Assembly (NCBI GenBank): GCA_030690365.1
Contig: JAUYGX010000042.1
Coordinates: forward strand, 1 to 64,000
Direction: 5' to 3'
Origin: Bacteroidales bacterium
Lineage (GTDB): Bacteria; Bacteroidota; Bacteroidia; Bacteroidales; F082
DNA length: 64,000 nucleotides
Shown here: positions 28,546 through 36,834 of the stretch, in pieces
How the letters are laid out: every line of letters starts with the position of its first letter
How positions within the stretch are numbered: position 1 is the stretch's first letter
Position numbers and translations under genes: made by a program
The notes under the pieces: generated by a model
Databases searched by the model: none
What the model saw: only the letters and a program-made list of their open reading frames with translations
What the model was told of the DNA's origin: nothing

Positions 28546-30788
28546 GCTTCAGCCTCCTTTCCAGGTTTATCGGTAATAAAGGTCACGAAATTGCCCCTCA
28601 TTCCGGTACCTCCCATCATTGGGTCTACCATAACATTTGTAATTAATTGTGTATCACTTGCCCCTCTTCCAAAGGAGCGTGTTAGTTTTTTATTGTCGTG
28701 ACCAAAACCATGAACCATGTATACCGAATCCCATCGGATACGTTCCGTTACGCGTACCTTTACAGGGAAAGTGGAGGTAATCCCATCCTGGTTTTTCAGG
28801 TGTACCATTTGACCGTTTTTCAGGTCCCAGAGTTCGGCTACCTTGGGGTTTACCCAAACAGCATTCTCGTTCATCAGATCAAACAGGTTGTGGTTGTTTG
28901 AGGTACGAGAGAAGGTGTGCATGGGAGCGCGACCGTAAATTAAACGGTAGAATCCATCTTCCGGTTCTGGATGTTTGGTAAAAACCGGCATGGGATCAAA
29001 TCCCAAATCGGCGAATTCGGTTGAATACAGTTCTATTTTTCCACTGTTGGTATTGAAATGATATTCTTCGCCATCGGCAAGATACAACGGACCCGATTGG
29101 CGGTCGAATTTCTTGATGCCTATTCGCCTCATTTCTTCGAGGGAGGTACCCATTTTTTTTAATTGCCAGTCGAGCACATCGGCATAATCGTCATAGTTAT
29201 AATAATCCGCCAGACCAAGGCGTTCACCCAGTTGTTTTGCAATCCACCACGATGGTTTGGTTTCATATTTTGGTTCAACAGCAGGCATGCGCAGGGCCAC
29301 ATTTGGTTCACGATGAGGTGCCGCCCGCAAGGTGTCGTATCGTTCCAGGTAGGTACATTCCGGAAGCACAACGTCTGCGTAACCCGTAATTTCCATGGGC
29401 ATGGTATCCACCACGGCAATAAACTCAACTGCTTCAGCGGCATTTTTAAATAAGTCTTTATTTGGGATGGTCAACGGCAGGTTGGTTCCGGCCACAATCC
29501 AGGCTTTAATCTGATGTTTATAACCCATTTCAGGAATGGATGCCGCCAGCATTTCGGTGGTGATGGCCATAGATGAAAGTGGATATTTCCCATCCAGGTT
29601 ATCTTTCCAACTCCATTCAGGATGAGGATATGCCGGATGTGGGTATTTGGGAATGGCAACGCTTTCCTTAAAATAGAAGCCACCTCTTTTACCCCATGAG
29701 CCCAGAAGTGCATTCAGGATAGCAATGGCACGTTCACGCTGACTGTCATCACCATACCACACCACATGGCGACCGGGGTGTACAATGACCGAAGGTGCTG
29801 CATTGGCCATTTCGCGGGCAGTTTTTCTGATGGTGGCCGGATCGATGGTAGTAATACCATAAGCCCATTCAGGGGTCATATCCTTCACGTGTTCCTTGAG
29901 TAAATCGAAGCCCATGGTGTATTGTTCGACGTAGTCTTTGTTGTATAGATTGTCGTAGATCAGGACGTGGATCCAGGTGAGCAACAAAGCCAGGTCGGTA
30001 GCAGGTTTAATGGGCAGCCAATATTTTGATTTGGCCGCGACCGTGCTTAACCTGGGGTCAACAGTAATTATGGTGGCATTCCGGCCAATGATATCGGCTA
30101 CTTCCTGTACTTGTCCGTTGTGCATGTTTTCGCCAATGTGCGATCCAATCAAAACCAGACAGTTGGTGTCGCGGATGTCTGTTGGTTCGGGTGAGCCAAT
30201 CCAACTGCCAAACGTTGCTGAGAAACCTACTTCACGGGGCCCCCGGCACTGAGCCCAGGCAGGTTCGCCTTCGTTTTCGCTGCCATAAGCGTGCAACAGG
30301 TGTTTAAAATGTGATCCCGGTGCCCCGTGGTTAAATAGTGCAAAGGATGCAGGTCCGTATTTGTAAGCCACGTCTTTCATTTTTGAAGCTACCAAATCCA
30401 GTGCTTCTTCCCAGGAGGCTTTTCTAAAAACCTGTTCGCCGTTTACTGTCTCGCGGATGAGTGGTGTTTTTAGCCGGTCTTCATCGGTATACATCCCAAC
30501 ACCTCCGGTGCCACGCGGGCACAAACGGCCGTTGCAGTGCGGATCCTCGGTATTACCAATAATTTTACGGATGTTTTTGTTTTTATCAACGTAGGCCCAG
30601 CCGGCACATTTCCAGAAACAGACTTCGCAATAAGTTGGAAATGAAGTCATTTCTTCATCGCTTACAGGAATATCACTGGAGGCAGCTTTGGCCAGATTCA
30701 GCCCGGCAATATTCAGCGTACTAAGTCCGATGGCGGTGGCCCCGGCTCCCATTGCTGATATTTTAATAAACTCTCTTCTTGTTTTCAT
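28542..30788 (-). CDS. Molybdopterin reductase catalytic subunit (polysulfide/thiosulfate reductase PsrA/PhsA-like)
   Basis: The product has 748 residues. The N terminus MKTRREFIK is a twin-arginine signal, so the enzyme is exported folded. A [4Fe-4S] site follows (CEVCFWKC ... C), then molybdopterin domains and a C-terminal dinucleotide-binding domain. The probable Mo ligand is the Cys in AWAQCRGPREVGF. ATG at 30788 is chosen; a TTG at 30809 would only prepend seven residues. The substrate cannot be read from the sequence. Thiosulfate is favoured because two TsuA-like importers and rhodaneses share the operon; polysulfide and tetrathionate remain possible. Confidence 0.88.
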   Translation of the reverse strand: MKTRREFIKISAMGAGATAIGLSTLNIAGLNLAKAASSDIPVSDEEMTSFPTYCEVCFWKCAGWAYVDKNKNIRKIIGNTEDPHCNGRLCPRGTGGVGMYTDEDRLKTPLIRETVNGEQVFRKASWEEALDLVASKMKDVAYKYGPASFALFNHGAPGSHFKHLLHAYGSENEGEPAWAQCRGPREVGFSATFGSWIGSPEPTDIRDTNCLVLIGSHIGENMHNGQVQEVADIIGRNATIITVDPRLSTVAAKSKYWLPIKPATDLALLLTWIHVLIYDNLYNKDYVEQYTMGFDLLKEHVKDMTPEWAYGITTIDPATIRKTAREMANAAPSVIVHPGRHVVWYGDDSQRERAIAILNALLGSWGKRGGFYFKESVAIPKYPHPAYPHPEWSWKDNLDGKYPLSSMAITTEMLAASIPEMGYKHQIKAWIVAGTNLPLTIPNKDLFKNAAEAVEFIAVVDTMPMEITGYADVVLPECTYLERYDTLRAAPHREPNVALRMPAVEPKYETKPSWWIAKQLGERLGLADYYNYDDYADVLDWQLKKMGTSLEEMRRIGIKKFDRQSGPLYLADGEEYHFNTNSGKIELYSTEFADLGFDPMPVFTKHPEPEDGFYRLIYGRAPMHTFSRTSNNHNLFDLMNENAVWVNPKVAELWDLKNGQMVHLKNQDGITSTFPVKVRVTERIRWDSVYMVHGFGHDNKKLTRSFGRGASDTQLITNVMVDPMMGGTGMRGNFVTFITDKPGKEAEA

Positions 30789-31237
30789 TCTACCCGAATT
30801 AATGCGCAATGAATATAATATATCATATATCTAAAAAGCTCAATATATATTGATTTGCAAAAATATATTCAATTGTTTAATAAAGCCAATTTACTCAAAA
30901 TGAGCCAACAAAGGCCCTATCGGCTTGTTATCAATCAGATAGGTAATACGTAAAAAATGTGATATATATCAGAAAAGCAGATAACATGCACATAAACAGC
31001 CTGTAGTGTTGATTATTTAGAAATGGGATAAATAATCATTCGTCAGGTCAGTGATATCGTATGTGGCATAATATCAGTTGAATAGAATTGTTTTAACTGG
31101 TTCTAAATTAATATGTAGCTTTCTATATTTGTTTATAAATTTAAGAACCTGACCGCAACACACAACGCGATCAGGTATGGTAGCATCTGATGACCAATCA
31201 TTGTCCATCAGGAGGGAGGGTTTAATTGCGATTAACT
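30789..31237. promoter_or_regulatory. AT-rich control region upstream of the reductase operon
   Basis: This 449-base gap has no gene. On minus a -7 box TATTTTTG lies at 30858-30865, about 70 bases before the psrA-like ATG. A perfect palindrome TCAATATATATTGA spans 30840-30853, near the predicted transcript start. TGATATATATCA at 30960-30971 fits TGAT-N4-ATCA, the FNR-type core. An inverted repeat around 31146-31174 (ACCTGA ... TCAGGT) lacks a T run. Control by one or more of the local Crp/Fnr proteins is inferred. Confidence 0.5.
30960..30971. promoter_or_regulatory. FNR-like site TGAT-ATAT-ATCA
   Basis: This is a perfect 12-bp palindrome with the TGAT-N4-ATCA core, about 172 bases upstream of the molybdoenzyme gene. 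The same core occurs at 39840-39851 beside the octaheme cytochrome. Binding is inferred. Confidence 0.4.
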
Positions 31238-31459
31238 TCAGTTCAATTGACTTTTTTTATAGCAATTATTATACAAGCTAATGCCAAAAGTAAGTGCTCC
31301 GCTCACAAGTATGATCATCACAATTTTGTGATACAAAAAAGTCGATAATCCTGCGCAGCACGCAAAAAAGCCTGCGATAATAATAAATAGGTATGAAGCA
31401 AAACCAATCAGCCCAAACATAAGAGCCGAATTCACGAAAATTTTTAAACTTGTTTTCAT
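31238..31459 (-). CDS. Small membrane protein, unknown function
   Basis: The product has 73 residues with two hydrophobic segments (about 13-38 and 43-63), an internal Cys-Cys pair (FFACCAGL) and a positively charged tail. It lies between the reductase operon and the second Crp/Fnr gene, on the same strand as the operon. The coding frame is supported by a clean ATG and membrane-protein composition only. No family was recognised. Confidence 0.5.
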   Translation of the reverse strand: MKTSLKIFVNSALMFGLIGFASYLFIIIAGFFACCAGLSTFLYHKIVMIILVSGALTFGISLYNNCYKKSQLN

Positions 31460-31677
31460 TTTTATAGAGTTTTAATATATTTACTTTTGTACTATCTGAT
31501 AACAAATGTACAAATATACATATCGCACTATTCACTTATCGACGTGATAATTAGTTTGTTACGATGTCGTTCTTGGTAGGTTTTACCTATATGATTGTCA
31601 CATCCATATGAGCTATATCATCATAAGCCATGATACATAAATCACATTTTAAACACAGTGACAATGTAAACTATGTT

Positions 31678-31685
31678 TAACTTTG
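31678..31685 (+). promoter_or_regulatory. -7 box (TAACTTTG) just ahead of Crp/Fnr gene 2
   Basis: TAACTTTG fits TAnnTTTG and ends 4 bases before the ATG at 31690, which predicts a leaderless or nearly leaderless mRNA. No TTTG is found at the -33 position. Confidence 0.5.
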
Positions 31686-31689
31686 CTAA

Positions 31690-32367
31690 ATGGGAAACTG
31701 TAGTATATGTGCGATAAGGTCGAAGGCTGTGGATGCACTTAGTCCGACAGAAGTTGAGTATTTGCAGGGAAATTGCGCTGAAGTCGTCATGAAACCAGGC
31801 GAAAGCATTATTAAAGAAGGCTCTCTTTCTTCACATATTGCATACCTTAAAACGGGACTTGCAACGATTCATAAAAAAGGGGTAAAGGGAACAGACCAGA
31901 TACTAAAAATATTGCAGCCAGGTTGTTACATTGGCATGCAGACAGTATTATCAAATAAAATTCACCAGTATTCTGCTTCAGCCATCGAGGACTCTATAGT
32001 TTGTTATATCGACATTACCTCTTTTAAGGATTTGATTTCGCGCAATGCACAATTTGCCAATGAGCTTATTTTGTATTTATGCCGCGACGAACTCTCTTAT
32101 TTTGCCCGGTTTGTAAATGTACACCAAAAGCAAGTAGATGGCAGGTTGGCCGATACCATCCTGTTTTTTTCGGATGAAGTAAAAAAATCCAGGAGTTTTC
32201 AGATTCCATTATCGCGCAATGATATTGCTGCCCTGATTTGTGCCACGCGTGAGAGTGTTACCCGTTCCATCAAGGACTTGTCAGATATAGGGAGTATTCG
32301 TGTGAAAGGCAAATCGTTTGAAATACTGAATTATGATTTGCTAAAAATAATTAGCGAAAAGGGATAA
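31690..32367 (+). CDS. Crp/Fnr family transcription regulator 2
   Basis: The product has 225 residues: a beta-roll sensor domain (~20-115), dimer helix and winged helix (IPLSRNDIAALICATRESVTRSIKDL). Cysteines C4 and C7 (MGNCSICA) and C29 sit near the N terminus, which could hold a redox or metal centre, but the classical FNR set is incomplete. The recognition helix reads R-E-S-V-T-R, which has the R-E-xxx-R pattern of CRP, unlike the other three. It is divergent from the reductase operon. Confidence 0.87.
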   Translation: MGNCSICAIRSKAVDALSPTEVEYLQGNCAEVVMKPGESIIKEGSLSSHIAYLKTGLATIHKKGVKGTDQILKILQPGCYIGMQTVLSNKIHQYSASAIEDSIVCYIDITSFKDLISRNAQFANELILYLCRDELSYFARFVNVHQKQVDGRLADTILFFSDEVKKSRSFQIPLSRNDIAALICATRESVTRSIKDLSDIGSIRVKGKSFEILNYDLLKIISEKG

Positions 32368-32369
32368 AA

Positions 32370-32398
32370 AAAAGCCGCATTTCTAAAATGCAGCTTTT
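32370..32398. terminator. Terminator after Crp/Fnr gene 2
   Basis: AAAAGC-c-GCATTT / AAATGC-a-GCTTTT forms a 12-bp stem with one mismatch. The A-rich 5' arm and T-rich 3' arm suit both directions, serving the plus-strand regulator and the minus-strand gene ending at 32421. Confidence 0.75.
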
Positions 32399-32420
32399 CC
32401 AATATTCAAAACGAGAAAAA

Positions 32421-32696
32421 TTAATTGAATTTTCTTTTTACCAATAAATCCTGAATCTGTTCCCACAACAGAGGGTATTCTTCCACAACTTTCTCTCTGG
32501 ACGACAAACGGATTTTTACAATTTTTGATGAATTGGCAGCATACCATATCTCAACCAGCAAGTTTTCCAGACAATACAAATGTATCGCATACCCTTTTTC
32601 TCGACGAATGAGTAATTCTTCACCGGACCGGATAACCATAATCACTTGTTCCGTTTTGGTCAGGTTCAAAAAAGCGGTTGAATCTAGTTGTTCCAT
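32421..32696 (-). CDS. Conserved-looking hypothetical protein of 91 residues
   Basis: The sequence is a compact alpha/beta protein without signal peptide. Features are IRSGEELLIRREKGYAIHLY and VEIWYAANSSKIVKI, suggesting a small beta-sheet domain. It stands alone, with a terminator 22 bases beyond its stop, in the middle of the sulfur island. It resembles small uncharacterised Bacteroidota proteins found near redox regulators, but no family was recognised with certainty. Confidence 0.6.
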   Translation of the reverse strand: MEQLDSTAFLNLTKTEQVIMVIRSGEELLIRREKGYAIHLYCLENLLVEIWYAANSSKIVKIRLSSREKVVEEYPLLWEQIQDLLVKRKFN

Positions 32697-32774
32697 TAGG
32701 TTACAAGTTAGGTATTGAAACTCTTATCAGTGATTTATCTATTTGTTTAATTCAAATCTGAAGCTTAGAATGAT

Positions 32775-33680
32775 CTAGCACCCTCCGTCAGATGCAGATT
32801 CTTTCACTTTTTTTGTCGGTGCAACAGATGCTTTTGTGTCAAGCTGATTGCCTTTTGCTTCCCATTCCTTATATGCACCATCGTAAACCTTTACATTAGT
32901 CCACCCCAATTCATTTGTAAGGGCTGTATAGATGACTGCCGCAATAATTCCTGTATTGCAATAGATAACAATAGGTTGGTTAGGAGTTAATTTGTATTGT
33001 GCAATCAGGGATTCGAGCTCCGATTTGGATTTAAAAGCCTCTGAAGGAGTTAGTACTTCTTTGTAATTGATGTTGATGGCTCCGGGAATATGTCCTTTGC
33101 TTTTTTCGGAAACACCGGTAAATTCTTCTGAAGTTCTGGCATCAATGATCAATGCTTTTCCCTCTTTTACATAAGCCATATTGGCAATAATTGTATTGTT
33201 TACTTTTGGAGTAAAGGTAGTTGCTGCTCTTTTCGTTGGCATTTTCGTGATAGGTACCTTCACTTTTCTCCAATTGTCCATGTCTTTTTGCAGAATTTTT
33301 ACATTTGGTACACCCATATATTTCAGAATCCAATATACCCTTGACGAATATTTCTGAGTTCCTCCATCATACACAACAATGGTATTGTTATCATTCACCC
33401 CTTTTGATGCGAAGATCGCTGCCAATTCAGCGGGACTATTTATTAATCCATCAATCTCGCCCTCTTTTTCAAGAGATTTATAAGGAACATTTACCGCATC
33501 TTTTATATGAGCAAGTGTGTAATCCTTTTCTTTGCTGGCATCAATAACAACCACATTTTTATCTGTTTTGATTAGTTGCATGAACTGTTCAGCAGTGATA
33601 ATATCCCCCTGAGCCAAAGCTGGCAAAGTGTAAGCAACAATCATCACACAAGTTGCAAGTAAATAGTTTAAGGTTTTCAT
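32775..33680 (-). CDS. Periplasmic double-rhodanese protein C with C-terminal Gly-Gly-Cys
   Basis: The product has 301 residues with a signal peptide ending near LPALAQG. The first rhodanese domain (~28-145) is inactive, its loop reading IVVYDGGTQKYSS. The second (~160-275) keeps the catalytic Cys in IVIYCNTGIIAA. The tail KKVKESASDGGC again ends in Gly-Gly-Cys. Two-domain sulfurtransferases usually carry the active Cys in the second domain, as here. It is the last gene of the rhodanese - porin - rhodanese module. Confidence 0.88.
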   Translation of the reverse strand: MKTLNYLLATCVMIVAYTLPALAQGDIITAEQFMQLIKTDKNVVVIDASKEKDYTLAHIKDAVNVPYKSLEKEGEIDGLINSPAELAAIFASKGVNDNNTIVVYDGGTQKYSSRVYWILKYMGVPNVKILQKDMDNWRKVKVPITKMPTKRAATTFTPKVNNTIIANMAYVKEGKALIIDARTSEEFTGVSEKSKGHIPGAININYKEVLTPSEAFKSKSELESLIAQYKLTPNQPIVIYCNTGIIAAVIYTALTNELGWTNVKVYDGAYKEWEAKGNQLDTKASVAPTKKVKESASDGGC

Positions 33681-33704
33681 TGTATTATTTTTTTAATTTT
33701 TGAA

Positions 33705-34808
33705 TTAGAATTTTACCTGAAATTGAATCATAAAAGCATCATTGTCGTATTCATTGATTTTGCCATCTACTTTGCTCTCAGAGTTATACAGGTAGTTGAT
33801 CTGAACGCGTGTCCAGTCGTTCAGAAAATAATTAACACCAAAGGTTAATGTGTTTTCACTGTAGTTCTGAGCCACTCCCTGGTACGAATAGGTAGTACCA
33901 TCAGGATCGTACGATTCGTATTTTATAATGGGTTGCAAGTTGAATTTGAATGTATACATAGCAGCCACCCAAAAACCACTTGATTTATAAATGGTTGGGG
34001 ATGCCGTTGTTGCTTTGCCACCACAACTTCCACCGGTGGCTACAGTTCCGGCAGTAATTCCATAAATATATTCTCCTTGAAACTTAAATTTCTTGTAATC
34101 CAATGTAATATCTCCTGCGTAACGTGTAACACTATTTACATTTCCAACCGAATCGATGATTTTACCTACGAGGCCTGTACGCCCGCTGGCACCAATTTTA
34201 ATCCATTCAAAGGGAGAGTAAACAATTCTACCTGCTATTTCTTTGTTGCCATTATCGTCGAGGGTATTGATGCCAGTACCGTTTAAAATGGCCAATTTGT
34301 AAGAAATGATATCTCTGTCCTTACCAAAAGAACCCAACAACATCAAACCCATATCTCTGAAAGGCGAAGCCAGATTGTTTACAACAGTCGATCTGTTGAT
34401 GGTATTCAATGCATAGCAAGGTGTGTTCAATTCCAGCGAAAACGGAGATTTAAACTGACCAATGGAAAACTTTAAATACTTATCAAATGGAGCATATGAA
34501 ATATAGGCATCCAGCAATGAAGGCCCACCGGACACCGGGCTCAATTCTGCCATAACATAATAGCTGATGTCGTAAGGAATCGATCCCACAATACCAACAC
34601 GGGCGCGAAGGAATTCAAAAGTACTTGGTTTGATGGGATTGCCAACGGCATCATCACCGAACATATAATAATTAAACTGTGGTTGAATATATCCTACCAG
34701 TTGAGGACCATCAGAGGAAGTTGTTTCAACACATCCCTGGGCCATCATGGTATTATTCACCAGAACAGTAGCAAGGGTAAAACAGACAAATAGAAATAGT
34801 TTTTTCAT
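33705..34808 (-). CDS. Outer-membrane anion porin (OprO/OprP-like)
   Basis: The product has 367 residues with a signal peptide ending near MMAQG. The mature part is a 16-strand type barrel of the phosphate-selective porin family: VGYIQPQFNYYMF, FLRARVGIVGSI, the conserved LGIGQFKSPF-like segment (KFSIGQFKSPFSLE) and a last strand ending in Phe. It could admit sulfur oxyanions, given its rhodanese neighbours (inference). Its start lies 32 bases after a long perfect hairpin that separates it from the upstream rhodanese gene. Confidence 0.87.
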   Translation of the reverse strand: MKKLFLFVCFTLATVLVNNTMMAQGCVETTSSDGPQLVGYIQPQFNYYMFGDDAVGNPIKPSTFEFLRARVGIVGSIPYDISYYVMAELSPVSGGPSLLDAYISYAPFDKYLKFSIGQFKSPFSLELNTPCYALNTINRSTVVNNLASPFRDMGLMLLGSFGKDRDIISYKLAILNGTGINTLDDNGNKEIAGRIVYSPFEWIKIGASGRTGLVGKIIDSVGNVNSVTRYAGDITLDYKKFKFQGEYIYGITAGTVATGGSCGGKATTASPTIYKSSGFWVAAMYTFKFNLQPIIKYESYDPDGTTYSYQGVAQNYSENTLTFGVNYFLNDWTRVQINYLYNSESKVDGKINEYDNDAFMIQFQVKF

Positions 34809-34839
34809 TTTTGATTGGTTTTGATTTGAAAAATCAAAT

Positions 34840-34873
34840 AAAGATCCGGCAGAAATATTTCTGCCGGATCTTT
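34840..34873 (-). terminator. Perfect 34-base hairpin between rhodanese and porin genes
   Basis: The 34 bases form a perfect inverted repeat (arms AAAGATCCGGCAGAAAT and its complement). On minus it is followed by TATTTGATTTTT, a broken T tract. It sits 7 bases past the stop of the rhodanese lipoprotein gene and 32 before the porin ATG, so it may be a terminator with read-through, an mRNA processing site or a stabiliser of the 3' end. Confidence 0.7.
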
Positions 34874-34879
34874 AAAAAA

Positions 34880-35878
34880 TTATTTTGCAAGGGTTCCTTC
34901 GAATGCGTATGAGTGGTAAGGGAAATGCCATGGTGATTTACCATCGGCCAGTAATTCGTCGTATTTGAGTGAGTTAACACCGTAGGCAATGCTTTGAACT
35001 TTATATCCCAATACATTAAACCAAGCGGTTGTAATGGAAGAAGTTTGTCCGGTGTAGCAATAAACAAGGTTGCTGGCATCTGGATTTAACGAGGTGACTT
35101 TATCAAATGCAATGGGTAAATATTGATAAGCACCTGTAAAATGGCCGTATTTTAGATAATCGGCCTCTCCCCAGTAGTTAAAAATAGAGAATCCGGTTGG
35201 GTTTGACAAAACATCAACAGATTTTACACTCCAGCCCGAAGCAGCTAACATCTCCTGAACACGTTCGGCCAGAATGGTGGCACCATCGGTTGAGGTTGAT
35301 TCCCAGGTGGGTAATAAATTTACGGAAGGTGTAGATGAAGCATCTGTATTCCAGTTAGGACTGCCATCAGCAATGTTACCCGTGTTAGCCGACCATTTGT
35401 CGAACTCGGATATGTTTGTCCAGGCTGAAAATCCGAATTTAGCCACCTGAGCGTCGCTGTAACCTGAGAGACGCAAAGCCATTACTGCACGACCAGCGGT
35501 TTGACCTGTTAAGCAGAATACCAGGATTGGTTTATCTTTTCCTACTTCAGCAGCTTTAGTAAGCACATCAGGAAGTAAGACATTAATGGCTCCTTTAACA
35601 TGGCCTTTTGCAAAATCTTCTGCACCTCTGATATCAAATACATGGTAGGTAGGAATCGTGCCATCGGCTTCAACAATACCACCATCGGCTACAGGTTTTG
35701 GATCGACAACCCAGTTGGTGAGCAATGTAGGAAGATCCATGCTGTTGGCAATCATGTAGGTTTGCAGGTCGGCATACGTACCTTTTACAATTGGATCCTC
35801 ATTCTTGTCTTTACAGCTTGTTAAAAATAATGCTGGCACTAACATGGCCATAAACAGATAACTAAATAATTTTTTCAT
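34880..35878 (-). CDS. Double-rhodanese lipoprotein E
   Basis: The product has 332 residues. The lipobox is LFLTSC, so the protein is lipid-anchored outside the inner membrane. Both rhodanese domains keep a loop cysteine: LVFCLTGQTAGRA (~residue 150) and LVYCYTGQTSSIT (~285). A start further upstream at 35953 is rejected because it would bury the signal peptide. Unlike the other four rhodanese-fold proteins here it ends FEGTLAK without Gly-Gly-Cys. It is first in the module with the porin and is divergent from Crp/Fnr gene 3. Confidence 0.87.
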   Translation of the reverse strand: MKKLFSYLFMAMLVPALFLTSCKDKNEDPIVKGTYADLQTYMIANSMDLPTLLTNWVVDPKPVADGGIVEADGTIPTYHVFDIRGAEDFAKGHVKGAINVLLPDVLTKAAEVGKDKPILVFCLTGQTAGRAVMALRLSGYSDAQVAKFGFSAWTNISEFDKWSANTGNIADGSPNWNTDASSTPSVNLLPTWESTSTDGATILAERVQEMLAASGWSVKSVDVLSNPTGFSIFNYWGEADYLKYGHFTGAYQYLPIAFDKVTSLNPDASNLVYCYTGQTSSITTAWFNVLGYKVQSIAYGVNSLKYDELLADGKSPWHFPYHSYAFEGTLAK

Positions 35879-35931
35879 TTGGTGAAATTTTTGATTAGTA
35901 ATGGTTCTTTTTTTATTAAAATTCATGTCGC

Positions 35932-35939
35932 CAAAATTA
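35932..35939 (-). promoter_or_regulatory. -7 box (TAATTTTG on minus) of the rhodanese-porin module
   Basis: The minus strand reads TAATTTTG, 53 bases before the rhodanese lipoprotein ATG. It fits TAnnTTTG; a matching -33 element is not clear. Confidence 0.45.
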
Positions 35940-36046
35940 GGGAGCTGCTTCATGTGAACTCAGAAACGCAGGGTGTAATAGGGCGGGTAAGAAACTGTAA
36001 TTTGACAGAAAATAAACTGACACAGCCACGATTCTTGAAATAATGC

Positions 36047-36054
36047 TACTTTTG
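36047..36054 (+). promoter_or_regulatory. -7 box (TACTTTTG) of Crp/Fnr gene 3
   Basis: TACTTTTG ends 2 bases before the ATG at 36057, so transcription should start at or after that codon. The working start codon may therefore be ATG 36078 or 36084. Confidence 0.5.
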
Positions 36055-36056
36055 TC

Positions 36057-36773
36057 ATGAAATATAAATATGTAAATATGAGCATGCCTGGTTCTTCAAA
36101 TAGCTGTGTGGTTGAAAATAAACATATGGAGTGTTTTGATGTGTTGACAGAAGCGGAAAAGGAGCACCTGGAAAAAAATACCATCAGAATTGTGTACAAG
36201 AAAGGGGAGGTGATTGCCAAACAAGGTTCGTTTGCATCTCATGTCATATTTTTGGAGAAAGGGCTGGTGAAAGTATTTATTGGCGGAACTTCAAAGGATT
36301 TGATTTTAAAGATTATCCCGGCCAGTCACTTTATTGGATTATCCAGCATTTATGAGGGGAACAATGTATTTATTTATTCAGCATCAACCTATATTGATTC
36401 TGAAGCCAAACTGATTGATTTAAGTGTGTTTAAACAACTGCTCATGTCGAATCCTGACTTTGCATTCAAAATGTTTAACATACAAAACGAAAATGCAGCC
36501 CAGGTATACGGTCGGTTTTATTGTTTAACACGAAAACAGTCCGCAGGGTTGGTAGCCGATTTGTTGATTTGCTTATCTGACCGGGTATTTAAAACAAAGA
36601 GTTTTTTATTGCCAATTAGCCGCAATGATTTGGCCGATCTTACAGGCTTGTCGGTGGAGAGCGTTATGCGTATTATGAAAGATTTTAAAGATGATGGAAT
36701 AATCAGTACCAAAGGGAAGCAGATCAGTGTACTGGAGCCGGATTTGCTCCTTAAAATCAGCAAGTTCGGATAG
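36057..36773 (+). CDS. Crp/Fnr family transcription regulator 3
   Basis: The product has up to 238 residues. The sensor domain has KKGEVIAKQGSFASHVIFLEKG, nearly the same as regulator 4, and the winged helix reads ISRNDLADLTGLSVESVMRIMKDF. The V-E-S-V-M-R recognition helix is FNR-like (E-xxx-R without the CRP Arg). N-terminal cysteines occur at SNSCVV and MECF. The promoter box 2 bases ahead of the ATG makes 36078 or 36084 (MSMPGSS / MPGSS) plausible starts. It is divergent from the rhodanese-porin module. Confidence 0.87.
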   Translation: MKYKYVNMSMPGSSNSCVVENKHMECFDVLTEAEKEHLEKNTIRIVYKKGEVIAKQGSFASHVIFLEKGLVKVFIGGTSKDLILKIIPASHFIGLSSIYEGNNVFIYSASTYIDSEAKLIDLSVFKQLLMSNPDFAFKMFNIQNENAAQVYGRFYCLTRKQSAGLVADLLICLSDRVFKTKSFLLPISRNDLADLTGLSVESVMRIMKDFKDDGIISTKGKQISVLEPDLLLKISKFG

Positions 36774-36777
36774 AAAA

Positions 36778-36806
36778 AAAGCTCCCGATTTAGGAGCTTT
36801 CTTTGT
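36778..36806. terminator. Bidirectional terminator between Crp/Fnr gene 3 and rhodanese D
   Basis: AAAGCTCC / GGAGCTTT (8 bp, loop CGATTTA) is preceded by A7 and followed by TCTTTGT. It fits both converging genes. Confidence 0.8.
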
Positions 36807-36834
36807 CTAAGTGTTTACCAAAAAATATTTTACA

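Noticed and set aside
31146-31174. Rho-independent terminator in the control region upstream of the reductase operon
   Set aside because: The inverted repeat has a long loop and no T run on either strand.
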